From Blastomussa wellsi (lineage: Eukaryota > Cnidaria > Anthozoa > Scleractinia > Plerogyridae), in the NCBI GenBank assembly GCA_947652115.1, contig OX393563.1:25137935-25201934 (forward strand): 64,000 nucleotides of DNA, in the 5' to 3' direction. A program made the translations under genes and the position numbers. This document shows positions 31,250 through 44,200 of the stretch, piece by piece; within the stretch, counting starts at the first letter, position 1, and each line of letters opens with the position of its first letter. The notes beneath the pieces are model-generated. The model saw only the letters and a program-made list of their open reading frames with translations, ran no database searches and was not told where the DNA came from.

Positions 31250-32127
31250 TTGCCTTGGGGAGAGTTGAAAAAACTGACCCCCGGTCCGCGGACTACCCCA
31301 CGGACTAGTCCGCGGACTACCCTGCGGACTACCCCTACGGACTACCCTTAAAATCAACGAAAATTACTTCTGCGAGTTAAAGAAATAAAAGAAACGTACC
31401 TAGCTACCGAAAATACCCGCCATCTTGCTTTTCTTGGTTAAGAATAGGGAGAGACTGAAAGAAGACTGGGCCAAAAAGGCAACCCTAAAACCAGGAACCC
31501 GGAACCCGGAACCCGGAATCAATGCTGTAAATTTTGTGCTTCTCATCAGTCTTCTCTGGGCAGAGTTTAACATGGACAAGAACCGCTCCTCAGTGTGGGG
31601 CCAGGGTGATCAAAAGGATGGCTAACTCTATCCACCCGAGAAATCAACAACCCTGACTTAATAACGGTTGATCAAATGTATAGCGTTATCCACCTTTTGA
31701 AAAACCGGGTCGGATATATGGCGTAGGGGTTGTTGTTGAAACCTAGTCATGTTTTTTACAGTTACAGTTTGTGGTTGAAATTGAACAGAAAACGACATTT
31801 TTCCTCATTATTTATTGGACATTGCTAAAGTGAATTTTTCTGTCATCATTCTCAATTCTGGATTCCGGTTTTCGGGTTCTGGTTTCCGGGTGCCGGTTTT
31901 CGGGTTCCTGGTTTTAGGGTTGCCCGGCCAAAAAGCAAAATGGCAGCTAAGTAAGTTTCTTGTATTTCTTAAACCCGCAGAAAAAAAATTGGTTCATTTT
32001 TAAGGTAGTCCGTAGGGGTGGTCCGCAGGGTAGTCCGTGGACTAGTCCGTAGGGTAGTCCGCGGACTAGGGGGTCAGTGGGTAGTCCGCGGACCGGGGGT
32101 CAGCTTTTTCAACTCTCCCCTTGCCTT
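31250..32127. mobile_element. ~0.86-kb foldback element with 8-bp target duplication
   Basis: The termini GGGGAGAGTTGAAAAA (31257) and, inversely, GGGAGAGTTGAAAAAGCTGA lead into matching blocks ACCCCCGGTCCGCGGACTAC and reiterated CGGACTA(C/G) words. Symmetry continues inward (AACCCTAAAACCAGGAACCC at about 31480 against its inverse at about 31900), so most of the element folds back. CTTGCCTT occurs immediately outside both ends (31249-31256 and 32120-32127). This is an 8-bp duplication as made by hAT elements. No transposase is present. Confidence 0.8.
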
Positions 32128-33075
32128 GAGAGTTGAGAGAGGCAATGTTTCCTTTTCTGTTTACATAGAAGAAAAAAGTCATCATTTTGAAGAAACTAAA
32201 TCTTTCTGTATAAACTCGAGGTCTGTCATGCAAAACATTAAATATTATTGAGATCCCACCGGGGCGTGGGGGAGCCCCGAAAGACAACGGTATGCTCGTC
32301 GTCTCGGCGAGGGGTGTAAATTTTTGGTGTTTGGTCTCGCTTAGAGTTTTCCGGGTAAAAACGCAAATATTTTTCGCTGGCCAGTTCACTTAGGCCAGGG
32401 GTTGCACGCAGCTATTTTTTGCCTTCAAGATCTCGTTTTGCACGCCAAGAAAAATAGAAATATGAATTTATTTGTAATATATTCAATTGGTATCGTTTAG
32501 AGGTCAGTGAAAGCTTTAATTTAGCCATATAGGGTAGATATTTGTTTACAAACATTGCTTTTATTATTCAAATTGCTAACAATTTTTGTTTCACCGGCAA
32601 ATAGTTTTCTGATTGGCACATTAATAACGATAATAAGATAAAGAAAGATAACAATGGGTGACGTCACTGATATCTTCCCTATTACATTCAAAATTTCCGA
32701 CCAGCAACCCCGTCTGTTTCATACGGGTTGGGGAGGGGGGCCAACCCGCTCCCCGGCCCTGTCTGTTTCATACGGGGGTCCCCAACCCACTTCCCAAATG
32801 GGGAAAGAGAGCAATCACTTAAATTTCAAAGGTTTATTATGAGCAACACTTTTTTTTAACACCACAGTGTTTGGAAAAAAAAATTATTTCTGAAACAAAA
32901 TTACAGTAAATATAATACTACTCCAGTCGATTCAGAAACTTTCAGTTATTGAAGTGTGCCATTTACAAATATGCAATTTTTATTCCACTACAAAATTTCG
33001 CTCTTGAATAAGCTATTTAATTACAGCTCCACTCCAATGCAAAGATGATTTACATTGTATTTCAAGCAACGTTTA

Positions 33076-33303
33076 ACAGTCTTTCCCGTAAAACCGTGAA
33101 CACCAGAAATGTTTATGGAATGTTATTGTGTTACAAAAAAAAAGCCAATCAGGTGTGAGAAAACTAAACCGCAAACAGCAATGGTCATTAGTTTGTGGTT
33201 TTGAGGTTTGTTCGCGTGTCCTGAACTTTGCTGTGATTGGTCACTACACAATAAACATTCCAGAAATTTTTTCTGATGTTCACGGTTTTACAGGAAAGAC
33301 TGT
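33076..33303. mobile_element. 228-bp MITE
   Basis: The termini ACAGTCTTTCCCGTAAAACC and, inversely, ACAGTCTTTCCTGTAAAACC continue through GTGAACA(C/T)CAGAAA for about 35 bp. The interior is also partly palindromic (GGTCATTAGTTTGTGGTTTT region). It is non-coding. Confidence 0.75.
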
Positions 33304-34221
33304 AAGTTAATTTATTTTCATCTGCTCCACATGAATGTACGTATCAGAACAATTTGCGTAGTAAATTCTAACTACCGATATCTAGCTGTCATTTCTTAAA
33401 AAAACTGTTTTATTTAGCGAACGTATCCAACCGGTGACTTCCAAGTTGGACCATCCAGGCCGTAGCAAGGGGAGGGGCCAGGTGGGCAGGCGGGACGGTG
33501 CCCCCAACCCAACCCTACCCCAATTGTTTTGTTTTTGGCACATTATTTTAATGAAAAAAGAACAAATCGTCTATTTTAATTTCCTGTGATCACTGAAAAG
33601 TTGGTCAGCTCCCAAAGAATTAAATTCAGTATAAATGTACAAATACCTTCAAGATACAATAATTTAATTACTGCAACTTACAAAATAATGCGTATACTAA
33701 TAGGATTTCTTGTTGTCGGGAATTGATACATGATACAATTTAAATGGATCAACAACATTGCAAATAGCTTCAGTACTAGACAGTTAAATTCAAGTTTGTA
33801 CAGGGCTACACATCAAACAACAGTTGCATTTTCTATTTTGATGCATGAAATGACTTGTCACTAAAAATCATTTGTGAAGTGCCTAAAATTGCCTAAGATT
33901 AATCGTAAGTTGGATACTGATCATTACAATCCTCTTCCAACTGTGCTATGAAGCTACACATTTTGGAGCAAGGACAATAGGGAGTCCATATCTTCCTGTG
34001 TGAGGATTGAAGTATGCAAAATGATTTACATAAGAGCTGTGCACTTATATTTTCTATGAGAAATGAGCACAAACTAACTTGAATGTATTTATATTAGTAA
34101 CTTCATATAATTAACATCAAAATTAATTGCCTTAAGTTTTGACACTAACATTCCAAGGTGACTTGGAGGTCACCTCAGATCAAACCATGCTCTTCTTGTA
34201 AATAAATTAAATACAAACAGA

Positions 34222-37200
34222 TCATTTCTCAGGCTGTGGCTCGTCAATGGACAAGGTCCTTTCATTTGCTAGCAGTTCCTCATTTCTGGCCTCCTCGTCT
34301 CGTCCAAGCCTTTCAAGCACATGTGCTATCTCACGATGGGAGCGCACAGTCTCCTGGTGATTTCCCAGAACCTTGTCCTGAATGGTTAGCGCACTTTTCA
34401 GGGCATCCAAAGCATCATTCAGTTGCCCCTGAATGGCTAAAGCCTGTTGAAAGGGAGAGGGGGGTATACTCACTGGCAAGTTAAATATTTCATCATTCTA
34501 TATCTACATGTCATGCAGCAAAAATCCAGAAATTTATGCATGGTAAAGGTTTAACTTCATACCTTTGCAACCCCACTCTGAAAATGCATACCTCCACATC
34601 AAAAACAGATGAAACTTCACACAACAGTACAGCTGTATTATCCCCCCTACTTTACTCACCCCCACCCTCCCCCCCAATAAAATTAATAAAAAATCATACG
34701 TCATACATGATAATTATTATGATAAAAATGTGTTAAGTATTCCAGAAAATATACATTGCCTATGGAAAATGTTTTGGTTCAAACCCCTCCCCTCTCCAGA
34801 AATTCTAATTTTAAATGCTGCATATTACGTTCCTTCACAAATTGTGGCTTTTGAAATTTCTAATCTGACATTCCATGGAACCACACAGCAGGCTGTATAT
34901 GCAATGTTATGTCATCCAAAGAATAAAATTGAAAAAACAATGCTGCACTAAATTTACATGCATGTGCGCATGCTGTACCTTGCCAAGGCCATGAAAAGAG
35001 CGTGCCGTTTCTTGATGATCACCCAGTGAACGCTTTCTCATACGCAATGCTTCACGTAAGAACTTGACGGCACTTTCGTAATCTCCAAGGGCCTGGTATG
35101 ACATGCCCATATCATCCATCAAAGTGGCAGTAAAGGGGTGGTCTCCTAGCAACTCTAGATACACTGGAAGTGAATACTCTGCCCTGAATTTGTTGGCTTC
35201 ATGGTGTGCTTCATTGAATGCATAGACAGCTGTATACAACGGACATAATTATAAACTAAGTAAAAATCCATTCATGTCTAAAGAGCTGCTTGTCCCTCTT
35301 AGCCAGCTGGACCTGTAAAAAAGGGGCAAGTGGCACTGGGGACACATGATTTGATTGGCCAGAATCTAACAAAGGGAGTCCAATGAAATCAAACATTTAA
35401 ACTAACTGACAACATTTTAAAATGGCTGATGTGATTGGACTCCCTTTGTTCCATAATACAATTATGAAATCATGTGTTCCCAGAGCCGCTTGTTCTGACG
35501 TGCACAGTCACTGCTGGCTGAGGGACAAGTGGCTCTCGGGATAAGACTGGTACAAAACATGTTACCCGCTAGAGTTTCATTCATGTTAAAATTTACACAG
35601 GAATTTTATTAGCTAAGAAGATTATGGATAGGAGAGTAAGTGTGCAGGAAACAACCTCTGAACCGATTTTTTATGTCCAATTTAAAGACAAGCCTGTTTC
35701 TTAACCCACTGACTCCTAAACCGGCTGTAACCGGCCATGACAGACCTTAACCTTTGTTCCGCTTCTGACGTCATCAGCTTTCACCAAAATAGGAATCCCA
35801 TTTATCCCAGTTCTGCAGGAGGGAAAGAGCTTTCCAATGATACCAGATGATATTGATTGAGCCAATGGAGCTTGAAATATGCAGGAAAACACTTAGAATT
35901 TTCCGCCAAAAACTACATGTAGGAGGGAAATTTCCCTCACTTACCCTTGGCTACTCCATGTTGAGTATTTCCTGTCTCAATGATGCTTTCGTGGCAATTC
36001 TTGAACCAAAAGCAAGCCCAGTAAAAGGCCAACAAAAGCATAAAAAAGATACCAGGAAAGGAGAAGGAAAAGCGAAAAATAAAAATAAAGATATCGAAAA
36101 GCCTAAAGACGTGTGTCACTTTCTCGTTTTGATTTGTGCGCATGCCCGAGCTAAAATGTCGTTAAATGCGATGCTAGTGAAAAACCTGGCATGTCCTTAT
36201 TTCGCAAATGCATTTTGGAGGAATTTGAAGCATATTTAGCCTATAACTGACTAGAAAATGTTCAAAATGTCTAAAAAAAACACGTTCTTTTTTTCAAAAA
36301 TCTCAAGGAGTCAATGGCCCAATATGAACCCTTGGTAATGGAACTTGGGTACAAAAGGGGACTGTTTAAAGTGTACATTGGATTTTAGTACATGTAATGT
36401 AACTACTGAATTCTTAAACGTGTACTTTTTCCTTTATGTAGATAGTAACATGTACTGTTTAACTTAGTACAATTCTACAACTGTAGTAAGTACAGATTGT
36501 ATTACTGTAAATTGAATTAACATGTATAGCTGTAGAAGCAGCCATTTCTAAAGAGCATTGTGTGCCTCTGTTATTGCTATCATCTCATAACGCTTTCAAA
36601 AAAAACATTAACAGTGATCATTCGAAAATGACCAACCAAAAAGTATAAGAAGAGAACAGAATATTTATGTTAATATGTGATTGTTTAAAGCAGTAAACTC
36701 TCGATGCAAACAGATGGAAATTCTCTGCCTTCTTTTACGTGCCCCAAAAATGGCGGATTGACTAAGTGAGCACCCAACGCATACAGGGTGTGCCAGATTC
36801 TTTAGGGTTTACAGGATTTTATTTCTTTCTCGAGTACTTCCTTTGACGGGCCCAAATAGTTGATTGTACAGCTACCAGGGGTGATTCAGAATCTGTTTAA
36901 TCAGGAGGTATGGATGGGATTTTACTTTGTTCTGTAAGAAAGTAAGTATCACAAGTAAGACTTTACATTGTTTTAACAAGGATGACCCATTCAGCTAAAT
37001 GGCTGTTATGGTTTGTTAGAAATACGATAACCTTAAGAATTTAAATTACACAGCATTGTAGTATAATTATTTAAATCTACTTGCGATACATATTTTAAGA
37101 ATTTAAAATGTATGAAAAGTTTAAAACTTCAATTCAAAATGTGTTTACACTAGTCTACTCACATCTACAACATACTTGCCTTGTGGCAGAAAATCTGTAT

Positions 37201-40200
37201 AATTTATTTTCAGTGTTTATAACATTGTATTTCAAAAGGAAATTCATCAAAATTTTAGCTCTGGACAGCAAAAAGAAAGGAATTTTTGATGGCAGGTTTT
37301 GACAGGATACTTTTCTAAAATGCTTGCACTGTACATTACATACAATGCAAATACTGTAAATTAGGACATGTACAATGTAGATTAACTAACAATTACTGTA
37401 CCTCCAAGATCTTTATAAGCAACTGCAGTAAAGATCTTATCCTTGTGAACGTTCTCTCTGATATCAATGGCTTTTCTAATGAGTGGGATGGCTTTCTCCA
37501 AATCTTTGGACTGTCCAAAACAGCGGCCAAGTTTACTTAAGCAAAATGCACGAACAATGGAGGAATCATCACCAAGCTCTTTTTGTATTTTGTCTGCTTC
37601 TTTGAACTTGGCAACAGCAGATGGACAGGGAAGATGGCACGCACAGTGAGAAAGGATGCAGTATGCTTCTGATGTCAAGCAGTCACTGTACTTCTTTCGG
37701 TTACCATTTCTTTTGCAGGCATCTGTGAATTCACCAAAAACTGAAAGAAACTTCTCTTTCCTGAAAACCTTGGCCAAGAAAGGAGTAACTTCGACTGCTG
37801 TGTCAATGCACATTTCATCTAAGTCAGGGTCATTTAACGAGTCTTGCAATGCCTGCCTTATGTTGCGCCTATTGATCAGGAACTTTGAAGTTGCATGACA
37901 GCATTTCGTGGACAGGAAGGTTGTGTACAATTTCTTTAACATGCCTAAATAGTGTATGTTGAACAGTTTTTTGGCTGATTGGTAGGTTGGACGCAAATCA
38001 GATTCTTGATGCGCACGATCAATGCAAAAAGACTGGATGATGTTATGGACGTAATACTGTTTTAACAAGCAATCAAACTGCAGCATGGAGTTATCCACAA
38101 GGTTCTGAAGCAACATTCCCAGTTTATATTCAGACAGGTCTCTAAGTAGAAACTGGGCATCAGCAACAGTAAAAGACATAGGGAACACAGCTAATGATAT
38201 AAGAGCAACTTGCTGATCAGGCTCGAGACGGCTGAAACAGATTCCAAGACAGTTAAAGAGCTGGTGATTATGGGACAGTGAATTAAGACTGAATGACTTA
38301 AGGGTTGAAACTGGGCTCATCTGAAATTCATTTATTAGGGCACCAGCATCAACCCCCTTTGCCAGGAGAGATGCAGTTGTGCGAAGAACCAGTGGCACCC
38401 CACCACAGTGATGCGCCAACTGTTCTGCATTCTCCTCAGACACTCTTGACTCCAGCGTCAAAAGCAACTCCTTGGCATGGTCGGGACAAAGGGAATCAAG
38501 CCGAAGCTCATACATTTCCACAGTAAAAAAGGTGATGGACTGACGTGATGTGATCAGGATTTTAACACGAATAGCAGTTTCTGCAACAGCTTCAATGAAA
38601 TGGCAAAATTCATCTTTCACTTGTGGAAGTAACATGTCCTCTGCATTGTCCAGAATAATGACAGAATGTTTTGTTAATGTGCGCAGGCAATGCTTAGCTT
38701 GTTGGATAGGCTCTCTACCAGCCACAATTTGAAGAGCGCCAAGGAGGGAGTTCACCATGCCGTTCAGTGACGTCAAATTCCTTAATGAGATGTAGTACAC
38801 ATTTGTTTTTCCTTGCGCTATCAGTTCATGTCCCACTTGGATGGCTACTGCAGACTTGCCAAAACCTGGAGGTCCAGTGATGGAAACTATCTGACAGGAA
38901 TCACTCGCATTGAGTTTCTCCATTATGGTAGCACATTGTCCTTTACGCCCCACAAAATTTGGAACTCTGCAGGGTATTCCACCTAAGTACTTAAAAGCTT
39001 TTGTGACAGCAGCCCCTAATAAAATAATGCAAGTGAAAAAATTCTATTAAGCAGACATACATGTATAATTTTGCACATGCTGTTCACCAACAGATTGAAA
39101 ACCAATCAGTCGAATGTCATTATATTGGGCTCAAATTTAAAGTGAAATTTAATCATGCATGTTCTTTCAATATTTGGAATATATTTGTATCTCAAACGAA
39201 ACTGAAACTTGAAACTGAACTTGGATATTGTATAGCATACAATATTATTATTTATTGCAAACAAAGATTCCCTCATTTAGCCTAAACACAGCTTTTACTT
39301 TGCCGGATTTTCATGGAAAGCGAAATTTACACCTCTGAATGGGAAAGATACACTGATCCAGTTATCAGAATCAGTCAGAAACCACTTTCACTTGCAAGAA
39401 CAAAACTAAAAGAATGATCCCTGGAAATTTCCAGTACATTCAACACCAACCTCTCCCCACATCTCCCCCATCCCCCCCCCCCCACCCAGTGTGGTTCCCT
39501 GATTAGAGAAACGCCTTATGAAAAGGGGTGGAGACACACAGCCTGGAGGAGCCTAAAGTACCCTCTAAATGTAGGAAGCCTAAAAATAATACATTGCTAA
39601 AGGAGTGACAGTGAACCAAAAAGGAACAAGGACGGCTGCGGATGGAGAAGATTGAAACGGATTAGAAATGACGACGATGCAGCTCCTTTAAGGGTTTTTA
39701 CATGTAATTCAAAGCTTTTGCCAAGCATCCAGGCTCTGTGCAGCCACCTCTTTTCGTAAGATGTTTGTTGCACTCAAGATTCCAGTGGAGATAATTCCTA
39801 ATTCATTGAAGCTTTCAACTTTGTACAAGTTGGCAATGTCTGGATGCCTAATCTAGCAGGGTTCAATGAGTTTTGATAACATCGCCATCTGCATGATCAG
39901 GCAATAATGACTAACCATTACGGTTTAGCTGATGATAATTATTACATGTTGGTAATTGCAGAGGCTCTCATTTGTAAGCAATCTATGGTTCTAGAAGGTC
40001 AGCGATCACTAAAACAAACAACTCCAGCTCACCAGACACCGTTTCAGAGATTTCACACGAAGTGGCTGCATAAAGTGGGAAATAGAATGTTTGTTTTCTT
40101 TTGTGCTAAAAGTCTACACACCCATGCTAGGTAATATTCCGTCCACGGCATTTACACCTTTACAATACTAATTTTAAATTTTTTATCGATACTATTGTAA

Positions 40201-40599
40201 GTGTCGGTGCAACTAATTTCCTATGTGGGGGAGGGATATGATCATTTGGATACCCGCTAATGTTTGTCGAAATCAAATATTTTGGGTCAGCTGCATACAG
40301 TTTCGTTTATTTACAAAGCGCTCCCGGAGAGACTTACCTTCTACTCCAAGGAGCCGATTTCTGAGGTCGTGTCTTCCTATGTGGAACAGTAAAGAAGAAA
40401 GTGGGTCCTTATTGTCATCGCTCAGATCACAACAGTGAATGAGTTCGAGGAAAAGTTCGCGAGGTCGTTTGACAGTCTCGAGATGACTTGCTGGAATCGT
40501 CCCTTCGCACAAAAACTTCAAGTTTTCGAAATCTTCATCTGTTAGTTCCCGGCCAATCGAGAGCAGCAAAGAGAGGAAAGCTGGATCTCCTGAATCCAT
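34222..40599 (-). CDS. DED-NB-ARC-TPR receptor-like protein, paralogue B (782 aa)
   Basis: The exons on the minus strand are 40599-40338, 39015-37402, 35229-34979 and 34443-34222 (TGA). The joins keep phase (1, 1, 0). Exon 1: ATG, then a death effector domain (FLSLLLSIGRELTDEDFENL, PRELFLELIH, SSLLFHIGRHDLRNRLL). Exon 2: linker, FVGRKGQ, then the NB-ARC domain with TGPPGFGKSAVA (P-loop Lys141), SVIILDNAEDM (Walker B Asp210), ILITSRQ (sensor 1), CGGVPLVL (GxP) and YYVHNIIQSF (winged-helix His), and the first TPR-like helices (AFCLSKLGRCFG). Exons 3-4: TPRs with GDHPFTATLMDDMGMSYQAL, REALRMRKRSLGDHQETARS and HREIAHVLERLGRDEEA. It is the tandem paralogue of the gene at 22009-30564, same strand, 3.7 kb upstream, and has the same predicted role. 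All nucleotide-binding residues look intact, so it is probably functional. Confidence 0.87.
35283..35536. mobile_element. ~250-bp foldback MITE in intron 2 of paralogue B
   Basis: The termini AGAGCTGCTTGTCCCT and, inversely, AGAGCCACTTGTCCCT are followed by matching inner blocks (GGGACACATGATTTGATTGG against its inverse, and AACAAAGGGAGTCCAAT). The loop is AT-rich. It starts about 50 bp from the exon 3 acceptor. Confidence 0.75.
35706..36317. mobile_element. ~610-bp element with short inverted termini in intron 2 of paralogue B
   Basis: The ends CCACTGACTCCTAA and, inversely, CCATTGACTCCTTG match over about 13 bp. The interior has one 130-codon open frame (35847-36239, +), Lys-rich and with no recognisable domain. 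It is probably a DNA-transposon derivative. Confidence 0.4.
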
Positions 40600-41202
40600 G
40601 GGACTAAACCGATAAAGATGTCATGAAGATTAGTTGATATTCGCAGTTGAAAAATTATGGCGAAATGTTTTCCACCTGACCTGGAAAAATTAGTTACCAG
40701 TCTCACCGGAGAGATGATTGACATTTTGATACAAAATGGCGGACGGGTACAACATTTTATACTAATGTTGTTTTGCGTTTCTCCACAAAATAATTGGTTC
40801 GTAATTCTTTCTTTATTCGTTCCTGTTCTGTGTGTTTTTCGTACCTGTGTACGGCAGTCGATCATGGAAGAGTAGATGCCAGTTGCAGGACCTCAAAGAT
40901 TAAAACATGCCCACAGACTTGCTGAAGATGGCGTCTTCGTGCAGTTCTGCCCTGGTGCTTCAACTTGTGCGTTCAAAATTATTGCCGTTCACATTGAAAA
41001 GAACGCATTATTATGATAACTTTTACTAGTCTACTAGATGATGGAACTATTAATTCTCAAAAGGCCGTGTTCGAATGCTTCATGAAATGGATATTTTGGA
41101 TTTGGTTAATGGCTTAAGCTTGTTTATGTTTTTGCCGATGAAGCTCGATTAACTGAAGTAGGCTGTAACCTTTGAACCAAAGGGCTATTGATAAGCAGAG
41201 AA
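40600..41202. promoter_or_regulatory. Divergent promoter region between paralogue B and the RCC1 gene
   Basis: The 603 bp between the two start codons (40599 on minus, 41203 on plus) must contain both transcription starts. CAAAATGGCGGA at 40732-40743 matches the YY1-type element common in animal promoters. An open frame at 40657-40875 (+) is probably 5' leader, because it joins no downstream exon. Confidence 0.5.
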
Positions 41203-44200
41203 ATGCTTCAGAATAATTCAGTTCTGGCGAATGAGATTCAGCCCCAAGGGGAAACTCAAACTGATGACTTAATCAGTAACAGTGAAGAACTTGCAGATGT
41301 ACCAGAAATTATTGAACGACCACTACAATCAAAGAACACCTTTGATGGAGGGCTCCTTATAGTGTGGGGCTGTGGAGAGTTTGGCCAGCATGGCCATGGC
41401 CATTCTGAAGATGTACCCTGTGGTGATGCTGTAGCAAGTCCCCTGTGGTTGGGTCAAGACAGGATGGTAGTTGATGTAGCTTGTGGATCAAGTCACACTC
41501 TGGTTCTAACAGGTTTGCAATCATAGCATCTAAGAAAGGTACAAAGGTAAAGGTAAACTGTCTGTATACAAGGCTAGTAACTTATCAGGCTGGAGCTTAT
41601 CCCGGTTTCCTTAGCATGAAGTGTCTAGCAGCATTTCTACTTCCCCTGGATGGGATGCTAGTCCATCACAGGGCTACCACTCAAAGGGGTGCCATGACCT
41701 GCGGCTTTCTAATATAACAGTACGTCATTCCTTACTGGTGTACCCCCTCTAAGAAAAATCCTTGGATCCATCCCTGGCTCAGCATTTCATTTGCCAGTAC
41801 TTATTTTTACGGTGGTGAGACATCGTGAGAATACAGAGTTCCAGGTGTTGGGTTAGTGGGCAACAGCGTGAAGGAAAACAGAGAATGAGAAAGTAGGGAG
41901 GGGGGAATCCCTAGTTTTTTGCTTCCCGTTTTCTTTTGCACTGTTCCCCACTGACCAAATGCTTGGAACAGGTTGGGGCTTGAACTGGTACTGCCTGATC
42001 TGATGTCCAGCACATTACCCATTACGTTATCATGCCTCCCAATAGCATCTACATTGTAAGGGGTGACCCTATTCAGCAGAATGACTGAATTTCAGTAGTG
42101 TTACCCTTAAAAGCTAACTGAAGTTCCACTTTTGCTTACAGTTAGCTTTCACACCAGTTCAGTTTCAAGGGCTAGTTTGCTTGCCATTAGCTTTTACTTG
42201 TTGGTAAGGACAATATTACTGCCATTCTGCCATTCCGCCGAATAAGGTCGCTCCATCTAAGAAAAGGTCACCTTAATATCTTGCTGACACCAGCCACTAC
42301 AGTATGCAGCGTGTGTGTGTGTGTGGGGAGGATGGGACTTATTGTCAGATGATGGAAAATAATATAAAATGCAAAACAAGCTTTGCATGCACAATGGAGC
42401 CTTATTTTTAATCGGACAAGTTAAAGCCTGCAAACCTACACGTAGTAGGGCTTATGTCTGGGATTTCGCAGGCTTATTTTCAATGCAAGTTTGCATTTTA
42501 GACAGAGTGTTATATAATTTTGAATAAGAACTTGCTTATACAAAATAGTTCAGTGGGTTATATTAGACTGTTTTTTTACATCATGTAGATGACAATAAAA
42601 TTTACAGCTGGGGAAACAGTAATAGCGGCCAGTTAGGCGTGGGCACCACGGAAACCAGCCCTCATCCCCGCCCAGTTCACCTTGGAGTGTCATCAGGTAC
42701 CAAGATTAGAGGAATCACGTGCGGAACAAGACACAGCTTTGTATGGACCCAAGATGGAGACTGCTTCAGTTTTGGAAATAACTACAGTGCTCAGTTAGGT
42801 TATGATTTCAGAAAACCTGATTTCAAAGAAAACCAGGTGTGTTTTGTTTTTATTTTAGATGAGCCCCTTTATTATTAATAGAGGGGGTAATTTTCTAAAG
42901 AAACAATATAATTTGGTTTTATCAACTGGGTTGATAATGTCAATTGGCCACCGTAAAGAGATTCAAGAGCTGACGTTTCAAGCGTTAGCCCTTCGTCGGA
43001 CATTCGCTCCAGGAGGAAGATAATTTAGAAATATTTTTTTTAAATAACAGTCAGCAACACATAATTTCTAATTTTTTTAGCATTTTTTTCTGGAGTGTTG
43101 GGGATAGGAGGGGTCACTATGGGCTTAGCATTACCTTGTGGATCCTTACTGCGCAGCATTTTTTACACGTGATTAGCTCACACACTTAAACAATTTTTTT
43201 TATGGTGGCTTTTTCTATGTGGATTTGCTCTTGAGCGAGTTAAATCATCATTATTCTCATAAATAAGCACCGTGGCCTATATTTGGTATTGCAGAATTTT
43301 GATGTACAAATTATCATCTTTAAGGACATTCATGCAAAAAAATTCGAACACTGATTTTTCTGATACTTTCACCACTGCCAGATAATGAGTTACTAATGTA
43401 AGAAATGTAAAAAATAGTTTTGGAGATACATGTAACATGCCTGGAAGAACACCCTAAATCTGAATAATCGTGCTTTGTTAGCGAATATGGCTACAGTGTC
43501 TGGAAGCCCAAAAATATTGCAAATAAATCTCACATGTCTCTGCCAAATGTTGTTTAAGTGGACCCATTAAGTGAATTTATTCAATTGGTGTGATTCCTTA
43601 AAGAAAAATGTTGCATTTAGCGACCACATTTACACTTCCCTAAGACCCGCAAGATGACAGGATTCAATATCGTGTGGGCAGAAAGCTTGATAATTTAAAA
43701 ACTTCCCACATTGATTTTTTGTTCATTTTTTTACAATCTGCCGAGAATTGCAAATAAAATCAATTCATGAAAAAAGTTGGGGTCTCCGACCTTTTAAGAG
43801 AGTAAATTACAAGCAAAGTTAACGCACATTGTTAACGCACATTGTTAACATCATTCTAATCATTCTGTTTATTTAGCCACAGCCAATATTTGTGGACACT
43901 CTTTTACGTCGCCCAGTCTCCCAAGTTGCCTGTGGGGCTCGTCATTCTGTATTTTTGTTTTCAAATGGGCAAGTCGCTGCTGTTGGCATAAACAGCAAAG
44001 GCCAGGTTGGATGTGGTGATACAGTAGATGCCATCTGTCCTAAGACGATCCCTGATTTACCAGCAATCTCAGTCATTGCATGTGGCAGTAATCATACCAT
44101 AGCTGCCGATGGTATGTATGTATACACCAAGTGATTTCCAGGGGTTTCATTTAGGGCCGGGCACCGGGCAATTTGGCCGGTTGTGAATGAGACTCAGCCA

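Larger units (their letters stand above)
30565..34221. other. Spacer between the two DED-NB-ARC-TPR genes
   Basis: It should hold the promoter of paralogue A (just above 30564) and the 3' end of paralogue B. Also seen: a hairpin at about 30889-30956 (CACCTGCGATCA against TGATCGCAGGT), a hairpin at 31021-31083 (TTTGCAGAGTATGGC against GCCATACTCTGCAAA), the foldback elements at 31250-32127 and 33076-33303, and a short direct repeat GTCTGTTTCATACGGG at about 32712 and 32762. No gene is recognised. Confidence 0.5.

Noticed and set aside
35847..36239. 130-codon Lys-rich frame on plus
   Set aside because: It lies inside a transposon-like element in an intron of the opposite-strand gene, and no domain or exon signal was found.
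40657..40875. 72-codon frame beside the divergent promoter (MAKCFPPDLEKLV...)
   Set aside because: It overlaps the presumed promoter/5' leader, contains the YY1-type site in its coding sense, becomes hydrophobic without a domain, and joins no downstream exon in phase.
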